DNA from: Bacteroidota bacterium
GTDB lineage: Bacteria > Bacteroidota > Bacteroidia > Bacteroidales > FEN-979
DNA: 64,000 nt
Assembly (NCBI GenBank): GCA_026391355.1
Contig: JAPLDH010000016.1
Span: forward strand, 1 to 64,000
Direction: 5' to 3'
The first letter of the stretch is position 1; each line of letters opens with the position of its first letter. The translations under genes and the position numbers were made by a program. The notes under the pieces are model-generated. The model did not search any database. It worked only from the letters and a program-made list of their open reading frames with translations, and was not told the origin of the DNA. This document shows positions 52,308-61,292 of the stretch, piece by piece.

Positions 52308-53519
52308 ATGATGGATAAGTTAAATGACATCGAATTCCTGTTTCCGAAGGAATTCAATATGGAAAAATTCGTTCAGAACCCTCAGGAAGAACCTTTTTCA
52401 GTGAATGCAATAGCATATTTAAACGCATTATCTCTTATACTTAATAAAGATCCAGGAACTAAAAAATATCCTGATGTAGCAACCTTTGCTTTTTTCTGCA
52501 GAAAGGCGAACCTGATGCAATTAAAAAAGAAATATTACCCTGAAAATAATCTGAGATCAGGAAGAGGTATTGTATTCCACATTACTCCATCCAATGTGCC
52601 AGTAACCTTTGCCTATTCATTAGTTTGCGGAATTCTTTCGGGGAATTGCAATATTGTAAAAGTTTCTTCAAAAAAATCAGAACAGGCAGATATTATTTGT
52701 AGCGCTGTTCGCGAACTAAGCAAGGACAAACAGCATCAAGCTTTTTCTTCCCGTTTGGCGCTCCTCGCGTATGATCTTCAAAGTTCCGCCACAGCATACT
52801 TTTCTTCAATTTGTGATGTCAGGATAATCTGGGGAGGAGATGAAACAATCCAGGAGATCAGAAAAAATCATTTACGTCCCCGTGCATTTGATGTAACTTT
52901 TGCATTCAGATATTCGCTTTGTGTTATCAATGCAGATATTTACATAAATGAAAAATCGCCTGAACAAGTAGCTTCCGGATTTTACAACGACACCTACTTA
53001 TTCGATCAGAATGCATGTACATCTCCGCATTTGATCATTTGGCTTGGTGGTGATGAAAATGTAGAAGCTGCCAAAAGAATATTCTGGACTCATTTATACG
53101 ATCTGGTTAAAGCAAAATACCATCTGCAACCTCATTCTGCGGTTGACAAATTGACCGCTTTTTATCATCAGGCAGTTCAATCAGAAGGAATAAAAAAAAC
53201 AGATGTGCCTGATAATCTGATCTGGAGAATTGAATTGACAGAGTTATCAAAGGATATTGATAAATATCGTAGTAACGGTGGATATTTTTCAGAATACAAA
53301 GCATCTTCATTAAATGAAATATCCGGGATCATCTCTGATAAATATCAAACGCTCTCTTATTACGGAATTCAAAAAGAGGATTGGATCAAATTTATTGCTC
53401 ACACAAAACCAGCCGGAATAGACAGGATCGTTCCCATCGGGAAAACCACCGACTTTTCGCTGACCCGGGACGGATTTAATTTAATTGACACTCTTTCAAG
53501 GGAAATAAATATATTATAG
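52308..53519 (+). CDS. LuxC-like acyl-CoA/acyl-protein reductase
   Basis: A 403-residue NADPH-dependent reductase of the LuxC family (aldehyde-dehydrogenase fold). Recognisable parts are FHITPSNVPVTFAYSLVCGILSGNCNIVKVSSKKSEQA (cofactor binding), IIWGGDETIQEIRKN, and the catalytic cysteine in FDQNACTSPHLIIWLGG. It should take the acyl group from the LuxE-like protein or carrier and release a free aldehyde. It is the last gene of the AT-rich operon. The length is near, but slightly below, LuxC of luminous bacteria. Confidence 0.88.
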   Translation: MMDKLNDIEFLFPKEFNMEKFVQNPQEEPFSVNAIAYLNALSLILNKDPGTKKYPDVATFAFFCRKANLMQLKKKYYPENNLRSGRGIVFHITPSNVPVTFAYSLVCGILSGNCNIVKVSSKKSEQADIICSAVRELSKDKQHQAFSSRLALLAYDLQSSATAYFSSICDVRIIWGGDETIQEIRKNHLRPRAFDVTFAFRYSLCVINADIYINEKSPEQVASGFYNDTYLFDQNACTSPHLIIWLGGDENVEAAKRIFWTHLYDLVKAKYHLQPHSAVDKLTAFYHQAVQSEGIKKTDVPDNLIWRIELTELSKDIDKYRSNGGYFSEYKASSLNEISGIISDKYQTLSYYGIQKEDWIKFIAHTKPAGIDRIVPIGKTTDFSLTRDGFNLIDTLSREINIL

Positions 53520-53537
53520 TCTAACCAGACAAATAAC

Positions 53538-54719
53538 ATGAAGATCCTGTTCCTTACACGGTGGTATCCTCCTTATGGAGGGATCTTCATCGAACGACAT
53601 GCGCAGGCGGTTGCCTTGCACCATAAGATTACCATACTTGCCATTTTACCCCGGGATTCCGTTCCCGGGCCGAAGCCGGGCATCGATAACTGGAAGGATT
53701 TCCCCGACTGTCCGGTTATCAGGTGCTTTTACCGGCCCTCACAATGCCGCGTTTCATGGGTCGCCAGGCTGATCAATCTCCTGAGGTTTTTTCTCCGGTC
53801 CATTGCCGGCTACCGCATTGCTGTAAAGCAGTATGGTTCCTTCGATATCCTTCATGCACATATTCTCACACGTGCTGCAGTGTTACCATTCCTTTTACAC
53901 CTCATGAACGGCAAGCCATATATCATCAGCGAACACTGGACCAGATATTTTCCGGAAAACTGGGGATTTACAGGTCTCATCAGACGAATGCTTACCCGGC
54001 TGATTGTTAGCCGGGCTTCTGCTGTTACCACCGTCAGTGGATTCCTGAAGAACGCTATGCAGGTTTGCGGGCTCAGGAATAAAAAGTTCATCATCATTCC
54101 AAATACTGTCGACACAACGCTGTTCACAATCGCAGAAAAACGTGCAGGTACGCAAGTACAAAGGATACTTCACGTATCAAATTTTCATGAACGGGCAAAG
54201 AACATATACGGCATTCTTCGTGTTATCAGGATCCTGAGTGAACAAAGGAAGGATTTTGACATATTATTCATCGGAGGCGATGAGCCATTCCTGGGTGAAA
54301 CAAGGAAGTATGCATCCGGTCTGGGGCTTGTAAGCCCTCATGTTATTTTTAAAGGTCCCGTAAAACCAACTGAGCTTGCAGCCACATATCAGGAATCTTC
54401 CTTCCTGCTCATGTTCAGCAATTTTGAGTCTTTTTCGGTCGTCATTCCTGAGGCTCTTTGCTGTGGCATCCCTGTGCTCGCGACATCTGCCGGAGGGATC
54501 CCTGAATATTTCAGTGAACAGGCGGGTCGATTAACAGCCCCCGGGGATGAAGCCGGATTACTTGACAATCTGAACTTCATGCTGGATAATTACCTGACGT
54601 TCGACCCTGAAAAGCTCAGAAGTCACGCTGAGCATCGGTTCGGACCTGAAACGGTCGGGAGTCAGTTCGACGAACTGTACAGATCAATCCTGTTCAAGAA
54701 AGGAAATTCAGCAACATGA
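53538..54719 (+). CDS. Glycosyltransferase family 4 protein
   Basis: A 393-residue GT-B fold enzyme: N-terminal MKILFLTRWYPPYGGIFIERHAQAVA (acceptor domain) and C-terminal donor domain with HVSNFHERAKNIYGILRVIRIL and ESFSVVIPEALCCGIPVLATSAGGIPEYF (the EX7E nucleotide-sugar motif). It is retaining and cytoplasmic, likely building a surface oligosaccharide. It follows LuxC by 18 bp on the same strand but is visibly richer in G+C than the operon, so it may be a resident gene onto which the operon was inserted. If co-transcribed it ties the acyl/ketol chemistry to glycan synthesis. Confidence 0.9.
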   Translation: MKILFLTRWYPPYGGIFIERHAQAVALHHKITILAILPRDSVPGPKPGIDNWKDFPDCPVIRCFYRPSQCRVSWVARLINLLRFFLRSIAGYRIAVKQYGSFDILHAHILTRAAVLPFLLHLMNGKPYIISEHWTRYFPENWGFTGLIRRMLTRLIVSRASAVTTVSGFLKNAMQVCGLRNKKFIIIPNTVDTTLFTIAEKRAGTQVQRILHVSNFHERAKNIYGILRVIRILSEQRKDFDILFIGGDEPFLGETRKYASGLGLVSPHVIFKGPVKPTELAATYQESSFLLMFSNFESFSVVIPEALCCGIPVLATSAGGIPEYFSEQAGRLTAPGDEAGLLDNLNFMLDNYLTFDPEKLRSHAEHRFGPETVGSQFDELYRSILFKKGNSAT

Positions 54720-54795
54720 CATGAAAATCCTTGAAATCCATGAAATCCACGAGTCACCCCGTAAAATGAAAGTTGGAAAAAGGAAACAGCCTCCC

Positions 54796-54826
54796 TTGCA
54801 ATTCATCAATTCATTTATTAACTTTG
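54796..54826 (+). promoter_or_regulatory. Bacteroidetes-type promoter of the 54879 gene
   Basis: TTG (54796-54798), 20 nt spacer, TAACTTTG (54819-54826), about 46 nt leader. Confidence 0.6.
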
Positions 54827-54878
54827 GGTTTTCTCTTATCATATGCTACTTTTATTTGTTAATCCAAATATCTGACAC

Positions 54879-57800
54879 ATGAAACCTTTACGGTTTTTAT
54901 CCCTTCAGCTCACCCTTCTGCTTTATTCAGCCATTTTCTCTTTTGGGCAGGACATGCCGGCAGATGAGGAACTGAAATCAGCGTTAACCGGGTCACAAAT
55001 GTCCCCTTCAACCCCGGTTCCCACTGCCATAACCGTCCCGGGAACCTATGCCAACCTTACCGGCACGGGCGGGGCATTTGACATGATCAACCAGGGAGGA
55101 CTTTCCGCGAATACAGTCATTACCATCACCGGCGATGTGACAGAACCGGGGACCGTGGCGCTGAATGGCTGGACAGAATATCCTGCAGGATCAAACTATA
55201 CCCTCAGGCTGAAACCTGACGGGACCGTTCTAAGGACCATCAGTGGCTCTGTATTGCCAGGTTTTTCCCATATCGGCATGCTCAGGATAAATGGTGCCAG
55301 TCGCTTTACCATCGATGGCGGGCCGGGAAAATCATTGAGGATCCGGTTCAGCCGGTATCCTGACGGCTGCCCCACGATCCAGTACAACAACGGATCGCTG
55401 AATGACACATTGAAAAACTGCATCATTGAAAACAATGGCACCTATTACCAGTTCGGAACAATCAATATTGGCTACGGTTCCACTATTCCCAGCACCGTAG
55501 TGATCGAAAACAATGACATCCACGATGCTACGGGAGGTACTGTCGGCATTCAGACAACAGGGATCGCCCTTTCCTTTGTCAGCAATTCAGTAAAAATCCT
55601 GAATAACAACATATCCAATTATGACCAGTTCGGCATTTACTGTCAGCCCGATGGTTTTGCCGATGGAATGCTGATCTCGGGGAACAGCTTTTTTTACAAT
55701 AACAGCACCTATTCAAATTTTTCAAAATATGCGATCTATTACATCAGCAATCACAGCAACCATACCATCACCGGGAATTACATCGGCGGACAGGCTCCCA
55801 TGTGCGGCGGGGCTCCATGGACGATCCCGACCGGGACGGATATTTACGGCATTTATGGTTGGTTTGGCTCAGCGGTTCCCTCCACCATTTCAAATAATAC
55901 GATACAAAACATCAGGGTGCTTAGCGGAGCCATCGGGGACATTTATTCCATCTATTTCCCATCGGGTTCATTTAACATTATCAACAACATCATCGGGAGT
56001 ACCACTGTTGTCAATTCAATATCCTCTGCCGGATCAGGAAACTTTTACGGGATCTATATTATCGGCGATCCCGCCATTCTCACGAACATCCAGGGAAATA
56101 TCATTTCCGGAATTAACTTTACCGGTGCCGGAAATAATCACATATATGGGATAGAAATAGCAGGCGGCCTGGTCAATGCCGGCACCGTCACACCCAACAT
56201 CATTGGAAGCAATACCGTAGCAGGTTCAATAACATACGCCGGGAACAGCTCGATCTTCGGGATATACAGTCATTCATCGGTAGCGGGCTGCAGGGTTGAA
56301 AACAATATAATCGGTAACCTGTCACTGACTGCGACGTCCGGTTCTCCTACATTGTATGGAATGTACATCGGTTCGGGCGATTACCGGAAGAACCGGATAG
56401 TGGGACTTGGAAGCACGGTTGCAGCTCAAACCCCAACTATTTACGGTATCTATAATGGCGGCTCTGCAGGTGCCGCAACGGAGATCTCCAATAACCTTGT
56501 GACCCTTGACGGGGGACTATCCACAAACCCCAATCTTTATGCATTCTATGATGGTACGGCTACAACTGCTACGTATAATTTATATTTCAACGATTTCAAT
56601 ATTTACGGACCGGCTACCACCACCTCGAAGACCTGTTCATTTTACCGCGGGGTTACTTCTTCGTATGTGCTGAGAAATAACATATTTTCAAACTACAGGA
56701 TTGCCGGCGGAAGCGGGAAACATTACGCGGTCAATGTCGCCACTTCCGGAGGATGGAACTCAAATAACAATGATATCTGGTCACTGGCAGGCCCATTGGG
56801 GAATTTCAACGCGGCTGATCAATTGACATTGGCCTCATGGCAGACCGCCTCGGGGGGAGATCTGAATGCGCAGAATGTCGATCCTCAGTTCTTTTCCGTT
56901 ACCGACCTGCATACCAACAAGATTGAACTCAATAACAATGGCGTTATCATTCCTGCCGTTACAACCGATTATGACGGAGTGACGCGAGGCAATCCTCCTG
57001 ATATCGGGGCGTATGAGATCCCGGGACCCCTTGTGGTGACTACTGCAGCTACATCCGTTTCCACAACCGGTGCGACACTCAACGGGACTGTAAATGGAAA
57101 CTATTGGTCCACCAGTGTATTTTTTGACTGGGGTTTAACCACTGCTTACGGGAATACCATTACCGCATCACCGGGTGTTGTTGGCGGGAATAACACGGTA
57201 GCCGTAAGCGCCGTAATTTCCGGACTTACGGTAAACACCACCTATCATTTCCGGGCAAGGGGGGTATATGTCATGGGAACCGTCAACGGTAACGATATGA
57301 CCTTTACGACCAGTTGTACTCCTCCGGTGCCAACGATCACCGGGAGTGCGGATCTCTGTGTCAATTCCGGTTATTACAACTATACTACCGAAGCCGGGAT
57401 GTCAAATTATCAGTGGTACGTTTCTCCCGGCGGGATGATCAATTGGGGTTTAGGTACCAACGTAATCACCGTTTCCTGGGGAACTCCCGGACCTCAACTG
57501 GTCACGGTAAGCTATACGAACCCGGCAGGTTGCAGTCCGACAGTACCGAGCCTTTATCCGGTAATGGTTGATCCCCTCCCGGGAGCAGCAGGAGATATTT
57601 CGGGACCTGCCTCTTTTTGCACAGGGTATCAAAAGGCGTTCTATACCGTCGGCATTATTCCGGATGCCCTGACCTATGTCTGGACAGTTCCTGCCGGGGC
57701 TACTATTGTTTCGGGCTTGGGAACGAATTCGATCACGGTCGACTTTGACACAAGCGCAGTTTCAGGGAATATCATCGTATGTGGAAATAATCTCTGTGGT

Positions 57801-58322
57801 AATGGTCCGGACTCACCGCCGTTCCCGGTAACCATCTACCCCATTCCGGCAGCACCCGTTATTACGCAACAAAATGATTCCCTGTTCAGTAATGAACCCG
57901 CAGGAAACCAGTGGTATTATGAAGGAATTCTGATCAACGGGGCAACGGATCCGGTTTATGCGCCCACCCAAAACGGTTATTACTGGGATGTTGTAACGCT
58001 GAACGGGTGCCCCTCCGACACCTCCAATCATCAACAGATCGTCAATCTGGGGACAGATGCCCATTCACCGGGAAGGATCATTCTCTACCCGGTTCCCAAC
58101 AATGGAATATTTACTATCCGTATTGCATCTCCCTCAGAAGAATGTTTGTCCATCTGTGTCTATAACCACCTCGGGGTGAAAATCCAGGAAGCAGCACAAG
58201 GACCCTTCAACGGTCCGGTTACCCGGATCATTGATCTCCGGCCTCTTCCTGCCGGCTTGTACACACTCACCCTTACGGGTGGAAAAGAGAACGTTATCAG
58301 GAAATTCGTGGTCCTGAAGTAA
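54879..58322 (+). CDS. T9SS type A cargo with parallel beta-helix, FN3- and PKD-like domains
   Basis: A 1,147-residue exported protein. Signal peptide MKPLRFLSLQLTLLLYSAIFSFGQ. Residues ~45-700 form a right-handed beta-helix with many INNN/GIY/SGN turns, of the same type as the giant 19616 gene, then an FN3-like domain (VVTTAATSVSTTGATLNGTV...TTYHFRARG). Two Ig/PKD-like domains follow: PPVPTITGSADLCVNSGYYNYTTEAGMSNYQW, very like one unit of the giant repeat array, and AAGDISGPASFCTGYQKAFY. The end carries a NQWYYEGILINGATDPVY module and a type A sorting domain (GRIILYPVPNNGIFTIRI...PAGLYTLTLTGGKENVIRKFVVLK). It is effectively a short version of the giant protein. Beta-helices of this kind often bind or cut polysaccharides, but no catalytic residues could be assigned. 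Confidence 0.88.
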   Translation: MKPLRFLSLQLTLLLYSAIFSFGQDMPADEELKSALTGSQMSPSTPVPTAITVPGTYANLTGTGGAFDMINQGGLSANTVITITGDVTEPGTVALNGWTEYPAGSNYTLRLKPDGTVLRTISGSVLPGFSHIGMLRINGASRFTIDGGPGKSLRIRFSRYPDGCPTIQYNNGSLNDTLKNCIIENNGTYYQFGTINIGYGSTIPSTVVIENNDIHDATGGTVGIQTTGIALSFVSNSVKILNNNISNYDQFGIYCQPDGFADGMLISGNSFFYNNSTYSNFSKYAIYYISNHSNHTITGNYIGGQAPMCGGAPWTIPTGTDIYGIYGWFGSAVPSTISNNTIQNIRVLSGAIGDIYSIYFPSGSFNIINNIIGSTTVVNSISSAGSGNFYGIYIIGDPAILTNIQGNIISGINFTGAGNNHIYGIEIAGGLVNAGTVTPNIIGSNTVAGSITYAGNSSIFGIYSHSSVAGCRVENNIIGNLSLTATSGSPTLYGMYIGSGDYRKNRIVGLGSTVAAQTPTIYGIYNGGSAGAATEISNNLVTLDGGLSTNPNLYAFYDGTATTATYNLYFNDFNIYGPATTTSKTCSFYRGVTSSYVLRNNIFSNYRIAGGSGKHYAVNVATSGGWNSNNNDIWSLAGPLGNFNAADQLTLASWQTASGGDLNAQNVDPQFFSVTDLHTNKIELNNNGVIIPAVTTDYDGVTRGNPPDIGAYEIPGPLVVTTAATSVSTTGATLNGTVNGNYWSTSVFFDWGLTTAYGNTITASPGVVGGNNTVAVSAVISGLTVNTTYHFRARGVYVMGTVNGNDMTFTTSCTPPVPTITGSADLCVNSGYYNYTTEAGMSNYQWYVSPGGMINWGLGTNVITVSWGTPGPQLVTVSYTNPAGCSPTVPSLYPVMVDPLPGAAGDISGPASFCTGYQKAFYTVGIIPDALTYVWTVPAGATIVSGLGTNSITVDFDTSAVSGNIIVCGNNLCGNGPDSPPFPVTIYPIPAAPVITQQNDSLFSNEPAGNQWYYEGILINGATDPVYAPTQNGYYWDVVTLNGCPSDTSNHQQIVNLGTDAHSPGRIILYPVPNNGIFTIRIASPSEECLSICVYNHLGVKIQEAAQGPFNGPVTRIIDLRPLPAGLYTLTLTGGKENVIRKFVVLK

Positions 58323-58429
58323 ACCGCAGAAGGTGGTCAGATGATACGTTTTTCTATTTTCGGTGTCTTGTAAATATACCAGGTTTATCCCAAATATTAT
58401 TCAAATACCATCCACCAAAAATATAAAAG

Positions 58430-59755
58430 ATGAAAACACTTGTATTCTCTATTTTAATGATATTGGCAGCTTTTGAAATTTATGCGCAGAATTACCGGAT
58501 TAATTTTGCAGGAACAGGTGCAAGCACGACCGTCGATTCGGTTAACGTTGAGAACCTGTCTCAATGCACAAGCCTGACGCTTGCCGGAACAGACACATTA
58601 AACCTTAATGCAACAACAGGAATAAATGAATTCCACCACGCTGAAACCGGGGTAACCATTTATCCGAACCCTTCACCGGGATATTGTTCGGTTGAATTTG
58701 AAGCAACTTCAGCAATCAATGTGAGCATCGGGTTATACAATATGTATGGGAAAGAGGTACTGCAACAAACTGAATTTATTCAGAAAGGGAAACACCTGTT
58801 TCATCTGTGCGGTATTCAAGTCGGGGTGTACATCCTGAAAGTTGAATCGGACCAATCTCTTTATGCAGCAAAACTCGTAAGCAATGCAACAGAAACAAGT
58901 TGCCCTGTAATAAAATACAATGGATTAACAGGAGGTATAAATGAGCGACCCTGGTATTCCCGGACAAAGGAAATGAAAGGCTCCGGAAGTACCGGATCGA
59001 TAGTAAACATGCAGTTCAATGCAGGTGATACACTTAAACTTACAGGGAAATCAGGAATCTACAGAACCGTAAAGATGCTGTTTCCTGATCAAAGTCAGAC
59101 AGTAACCTTCTATTTTGTCAATTGCAGCGACGCTGATAGCAATCATTATGCAGTTGTTCAGATTGGTTCACAATTATGGATGCAGGAAAACCTGAAAACC
59201 ACCAAATACCGCGACGGGTCAGATATACCCAATGTGCCTGACAGTGCCACGTGGGGAAATCTCACCACGGGTGCCTGGTGTGATTATCACAACCTTCCTG
59301 CCGAAGGAGAACAGTATGGTCATCTGTACAATTTCTACGCGGTGGCTGATAGCCGGAATATGTGCCCCATTGGATGGCATGTAGCTTCACACAGTGAATG
59401 GAACATCCTTGAGAAGTTTCTCGACAGTACCGTTGATACAACAGCGCTCGGCGGTACAGGCAATGTCATTGGAAGGATATTGAAGGAAGGCTGCAACACA
59501 CGATGGGAATACATGGATACGACATACGGAATAAATTCAGCCGGATTTACCGCTCTTTGCACGAATTACAGGACTGCCAGCGGATCATGGAGCCTGGCTC
59601 CCGATAATAATCACGATGACAGCTTCTGGACTGCGACCTCTTATAATACCAATTCAGCATGGTACCGGAGCCTGCGTTGGTGTTACAGCGATATTTACGG
59701 TTTGTTTCCCATGAAAAAAGCCGGTCAGTCAGTGCGGTGCATAAAGGATAATTGA
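58430..59755 (+). CDS. FISUMP-domain surface protein with an internal sorting-domain-like segment
   Basis: A 441-residue exported protein (MKTLVFSILMILAAFEIYAQ signal). After a short N-terminal region, residues ~75-150 read like a T9SS type A domain (VTIYPNPSPGYCSVEFEAT...CGIQVGVYILKVES) but in the middle of the protein. A linker follows, then the Fibrobacter succinogenes major paralogous (FISUMP) domain from about residue 240: VQIGSQLWMQENLKTTKYRDG, LYNFYAVADSRNMCPIGWHVASHSEW, FTALCTNYRTASGSW, and ending KKAGQSVRCIKDN. FISUMP domains have a C-type-lectin-like fold and are surface exposed; ligand unknown. Confidence 0.85.
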   Translation: MKTLVFSILMILAAFEIYAQNYRINFAGTGASTTVDSVNVENLSQCTSLTLAGTDTLNLNATTGINEFHHAETGVTIYPNPSPGYCSVEFEATSAINVSIGLYNMYGKEVLQQTEFIQKGKHLFHLCGIQVGVYILKVESDQSLYAAKLVSNATETSCPVIKYNGLTGGINERPWYSRTKEMKGSGSTGSIVNMQFNAGDTLKLTGKSGIYRTVKMLFPDQSQTVTFYFVNCSDADSNHYAVVQIGSQLWMQENLKTTKYRDGSDIPNVPDSATWGNLTTGAWCDYHNLPAEGEQYGHLYNFYAVADSRNMCPIGWHVASHSEWNILEKFLDSTVDTTALGGTGNVIGRILKEGCNTRWEYMDTTYGINSAGFTALCTNYRTASGSWSLAPDNNHDDSFWTATSYNTNSAWYRSLRWCYSDIYGLFPMKKAGQSVRCIKDN

Positions 59756-60024
59756 TCCAACGAAACACTTGTTTTCCGGTTAATTCCTATACTTTGTTAA
59801 AATTCCCTTTCGGGGGAGGTAATTGTTTTTCTACCCGGAAAGGTGCAGAATTAATCATTCTATGACCGATCTCTCAGCAGGGGATGAAATACTATTTTAA
59901 AAAGTAAAGTAAGCTTAAATATATATCGATTCCTGATGATTTGGGCAATAATAAGTTTTACCTTTGATCCAATAACAGAGGGTTCACCCCAGGTGGCTAA
60001 AAAAGAAAAAGAAACATAAAGGAT
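59756..60024. other. Intergenic region with a possible promoter for the 60025 gene
   Basis: TACCTTTG at 59959-59966 fits the -10 box. A TTTG at 59940-59943 is only 15 nt upstream, short of the usual 19-21. No gene-like frame was seen on either strand. Confidence 0.4.
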
Positions 60025-60849
60025 ATGAACATAGAGGAACATAATACCCCGGTCGTGGATAACGCTATAAACGAAACCGTAAAGGAGCTACTGAATCAAA
60101 ATAAAACCGGGACCATAGAAACGGAAAGGCTGGGGTTTTTACTAAATTATTTCATAGACAGTGGGAGTATAGAGCCATTAAAGTATCTAAGAATAGATAC
60201 AAAAGACATTCTACCCAACCGTAGCAACTATACGGACACGGAGCTACATATGGAATCAGGAAAAGACAATAGACCAGAGGACATACTATGTAATGAAATG
60301 GTAAGAGCTCTGCGGAATAAGAAGATTTACAGACGGACATATTACAGAAAAGTCTACCAGGGACTAAAGGATACAGAGATACATAAAGGATGGATCGACC
60401 TGCTTACTGAGATATATGAGGACGACAAAGCCCTCAACGAAATATTCGTAAGGTTGGTAGAGGAACAGCGGAAGGTAACCATAACCTCCGCTAAAGCATT
60501 ACAGGATATTACGGGTATAATCAGGCTGGGCTTTGATAAAAACAACGAAAAAGAGGAAGCACGCAGGCAAATGGGACATGTATTTACCTCCGCGATGAGA
60601 TACCGTTACGAGAAAGCCCTGGAGGAAATGTTAGACGGAGGCGAAAAGTACAACGACCTGTTAAACACAACCCCCGCAAAGTTTAACATACCAGACAGCC
60701 ACAAAGAGGACGCAATAGAGGAGGCTGTCTATAACTCCTTTGAGCTGGGAGACACGTCCACAATAATACCAAATATAGTTGATGTAGCAAAAACTATCGG
60801 GGCTCCCTTTGAGTTAGTGCTGCGATCCAGCCAGAGATATACTATTTGA
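60025..60849 (+). CDS. Orphan protein of unknown function, 274 residues
   Basis: I do not recognise a family. The product is soluble, acidic and almost all helical (ETVKELLNQNKTG, LLTEIYEDDKALNEIFVRLVEEQRKVT, EARRQMGHVFTSAMRYRYEKALEEML). Its codons differ visibly from the neighbours: ATA for Ile, AGA/AGG for Arg and CTA for Leu are frequent, suggesting recent acquisition. A tyrosine/arginine-rich stretch RRTYYRKVYQG lies in the middle. The preceding AAAGGAT is a fair ribosome binding site. It stands at the border between the surface-protein region and the HIT/HNH accessory region, and could be plasmid- or phage-derived. Confidence 0.65.
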   Translation: MNIEEHNTPVVDNAINETVKELLNQNKTGTIETERLGFLLNYFIDSGSIEPLKYLRIDTKDILPNRSNYTDTELHMESGKDNRPEDILCNEMVRALRNKKIYRRTYYRKVYQGLKDTEIHKGWIDLLTEIYEDDKALNEIFVRLVEEQRKVTITSAKALQDITGIIRLGFDKNNEKEEARRQMGHVFTSAMRYRYEKALEEMLDGGEKYNDLLNTTPAKFNIPDSHKEDAIEEAVYNSFELGDTSTIIPNIVDVAKTIGAPFELVLRSSQRYTI

Positions 60850-60880
60850 CACCAGTTTGTACTGGTTTGTCATCCCGGGA

Positions 60881-61282
60881 TCAGTATTCTTTTTTATCCG
60901 GAATGACTCCCCTCACACCACCATAAGGGTGTTCGACATCCCCCAGAAATCTTGGTATCAGATGGACATGAACATGAGGTATTGTCTGCCCGGCAGCGAA
61001 AAGATTGTTTATCCCAATTGTGTACCCATCCGGTTGATATTTTTGATCCAGAATTATCTTGACTTTGTTGGTCAAGTCCCAACAAGCCATTTGTTCTTCA
61101 AATGATAATTCAAAATAATCCCTGACGTGCCTCTTTGGAATAATTAAGGCATGACCTTGATTTACCGGGAATTTGTCGTAAATGGCATAAGCATTTTTTA
61201 CATTTATGATAAGTTCACCATGGTTGTTTAAAGAACAAAAAGGACATTCTTGCAAAGAAAATGATTTAGTGACATCATTCAT
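60881..61282 (-). CDS. HIT-family protein (histidine triad nucleotide-binding)
   Basis: A product of about 133 residues, started at MNDVTKSFSLQECPFC; a longer frame to 61318 would overlap the HNH gene by 26 bp. CPFC near the N-terminus is the zinc knuckle common in HIT proteins. INQGHALIIPKRHVRDYFEL holds the N-terminal part of the active site, and HVHVHLIPR is the histidine triad. HIT enzymes remove AMP or similar groups from phosphoramidates, dinucleotides or adenylylated DNA/RNA ends. It is encoded 10 bp downstream of an HNH nuclease gene, so the two are one unit. Whether it reverses, tunes or signals for that nuclease is unknown. Confidence 0.88.
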   Translation of the reverse strand: MNDVTKSFSLQECPFCSLNNHGELIINVKNAYAIYDKFPVNQGHALIIPKRHVRDYFELSFEEQMACWDLTNKVKIILDQKYQPDGYTIGINNLFAAGQTIPHVHVHLIPRFLGDVEHPYGGVRGVIPDKKEY

Positions 61283-61292
61283 TTCAAATTTA

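Noticed and set aside
45908..53519. Luminescence (lux) operon
   Set aside because: LuxC- and LuxE-like genes are present but there is no LuxA/LuxB luciferase or LuxD; the other genes point to acyl/ketol chemistry.
59990..60010. tRNA-like GGTTCACCCC
   Set aside because: The rest of a cloverleaf is absent around it.
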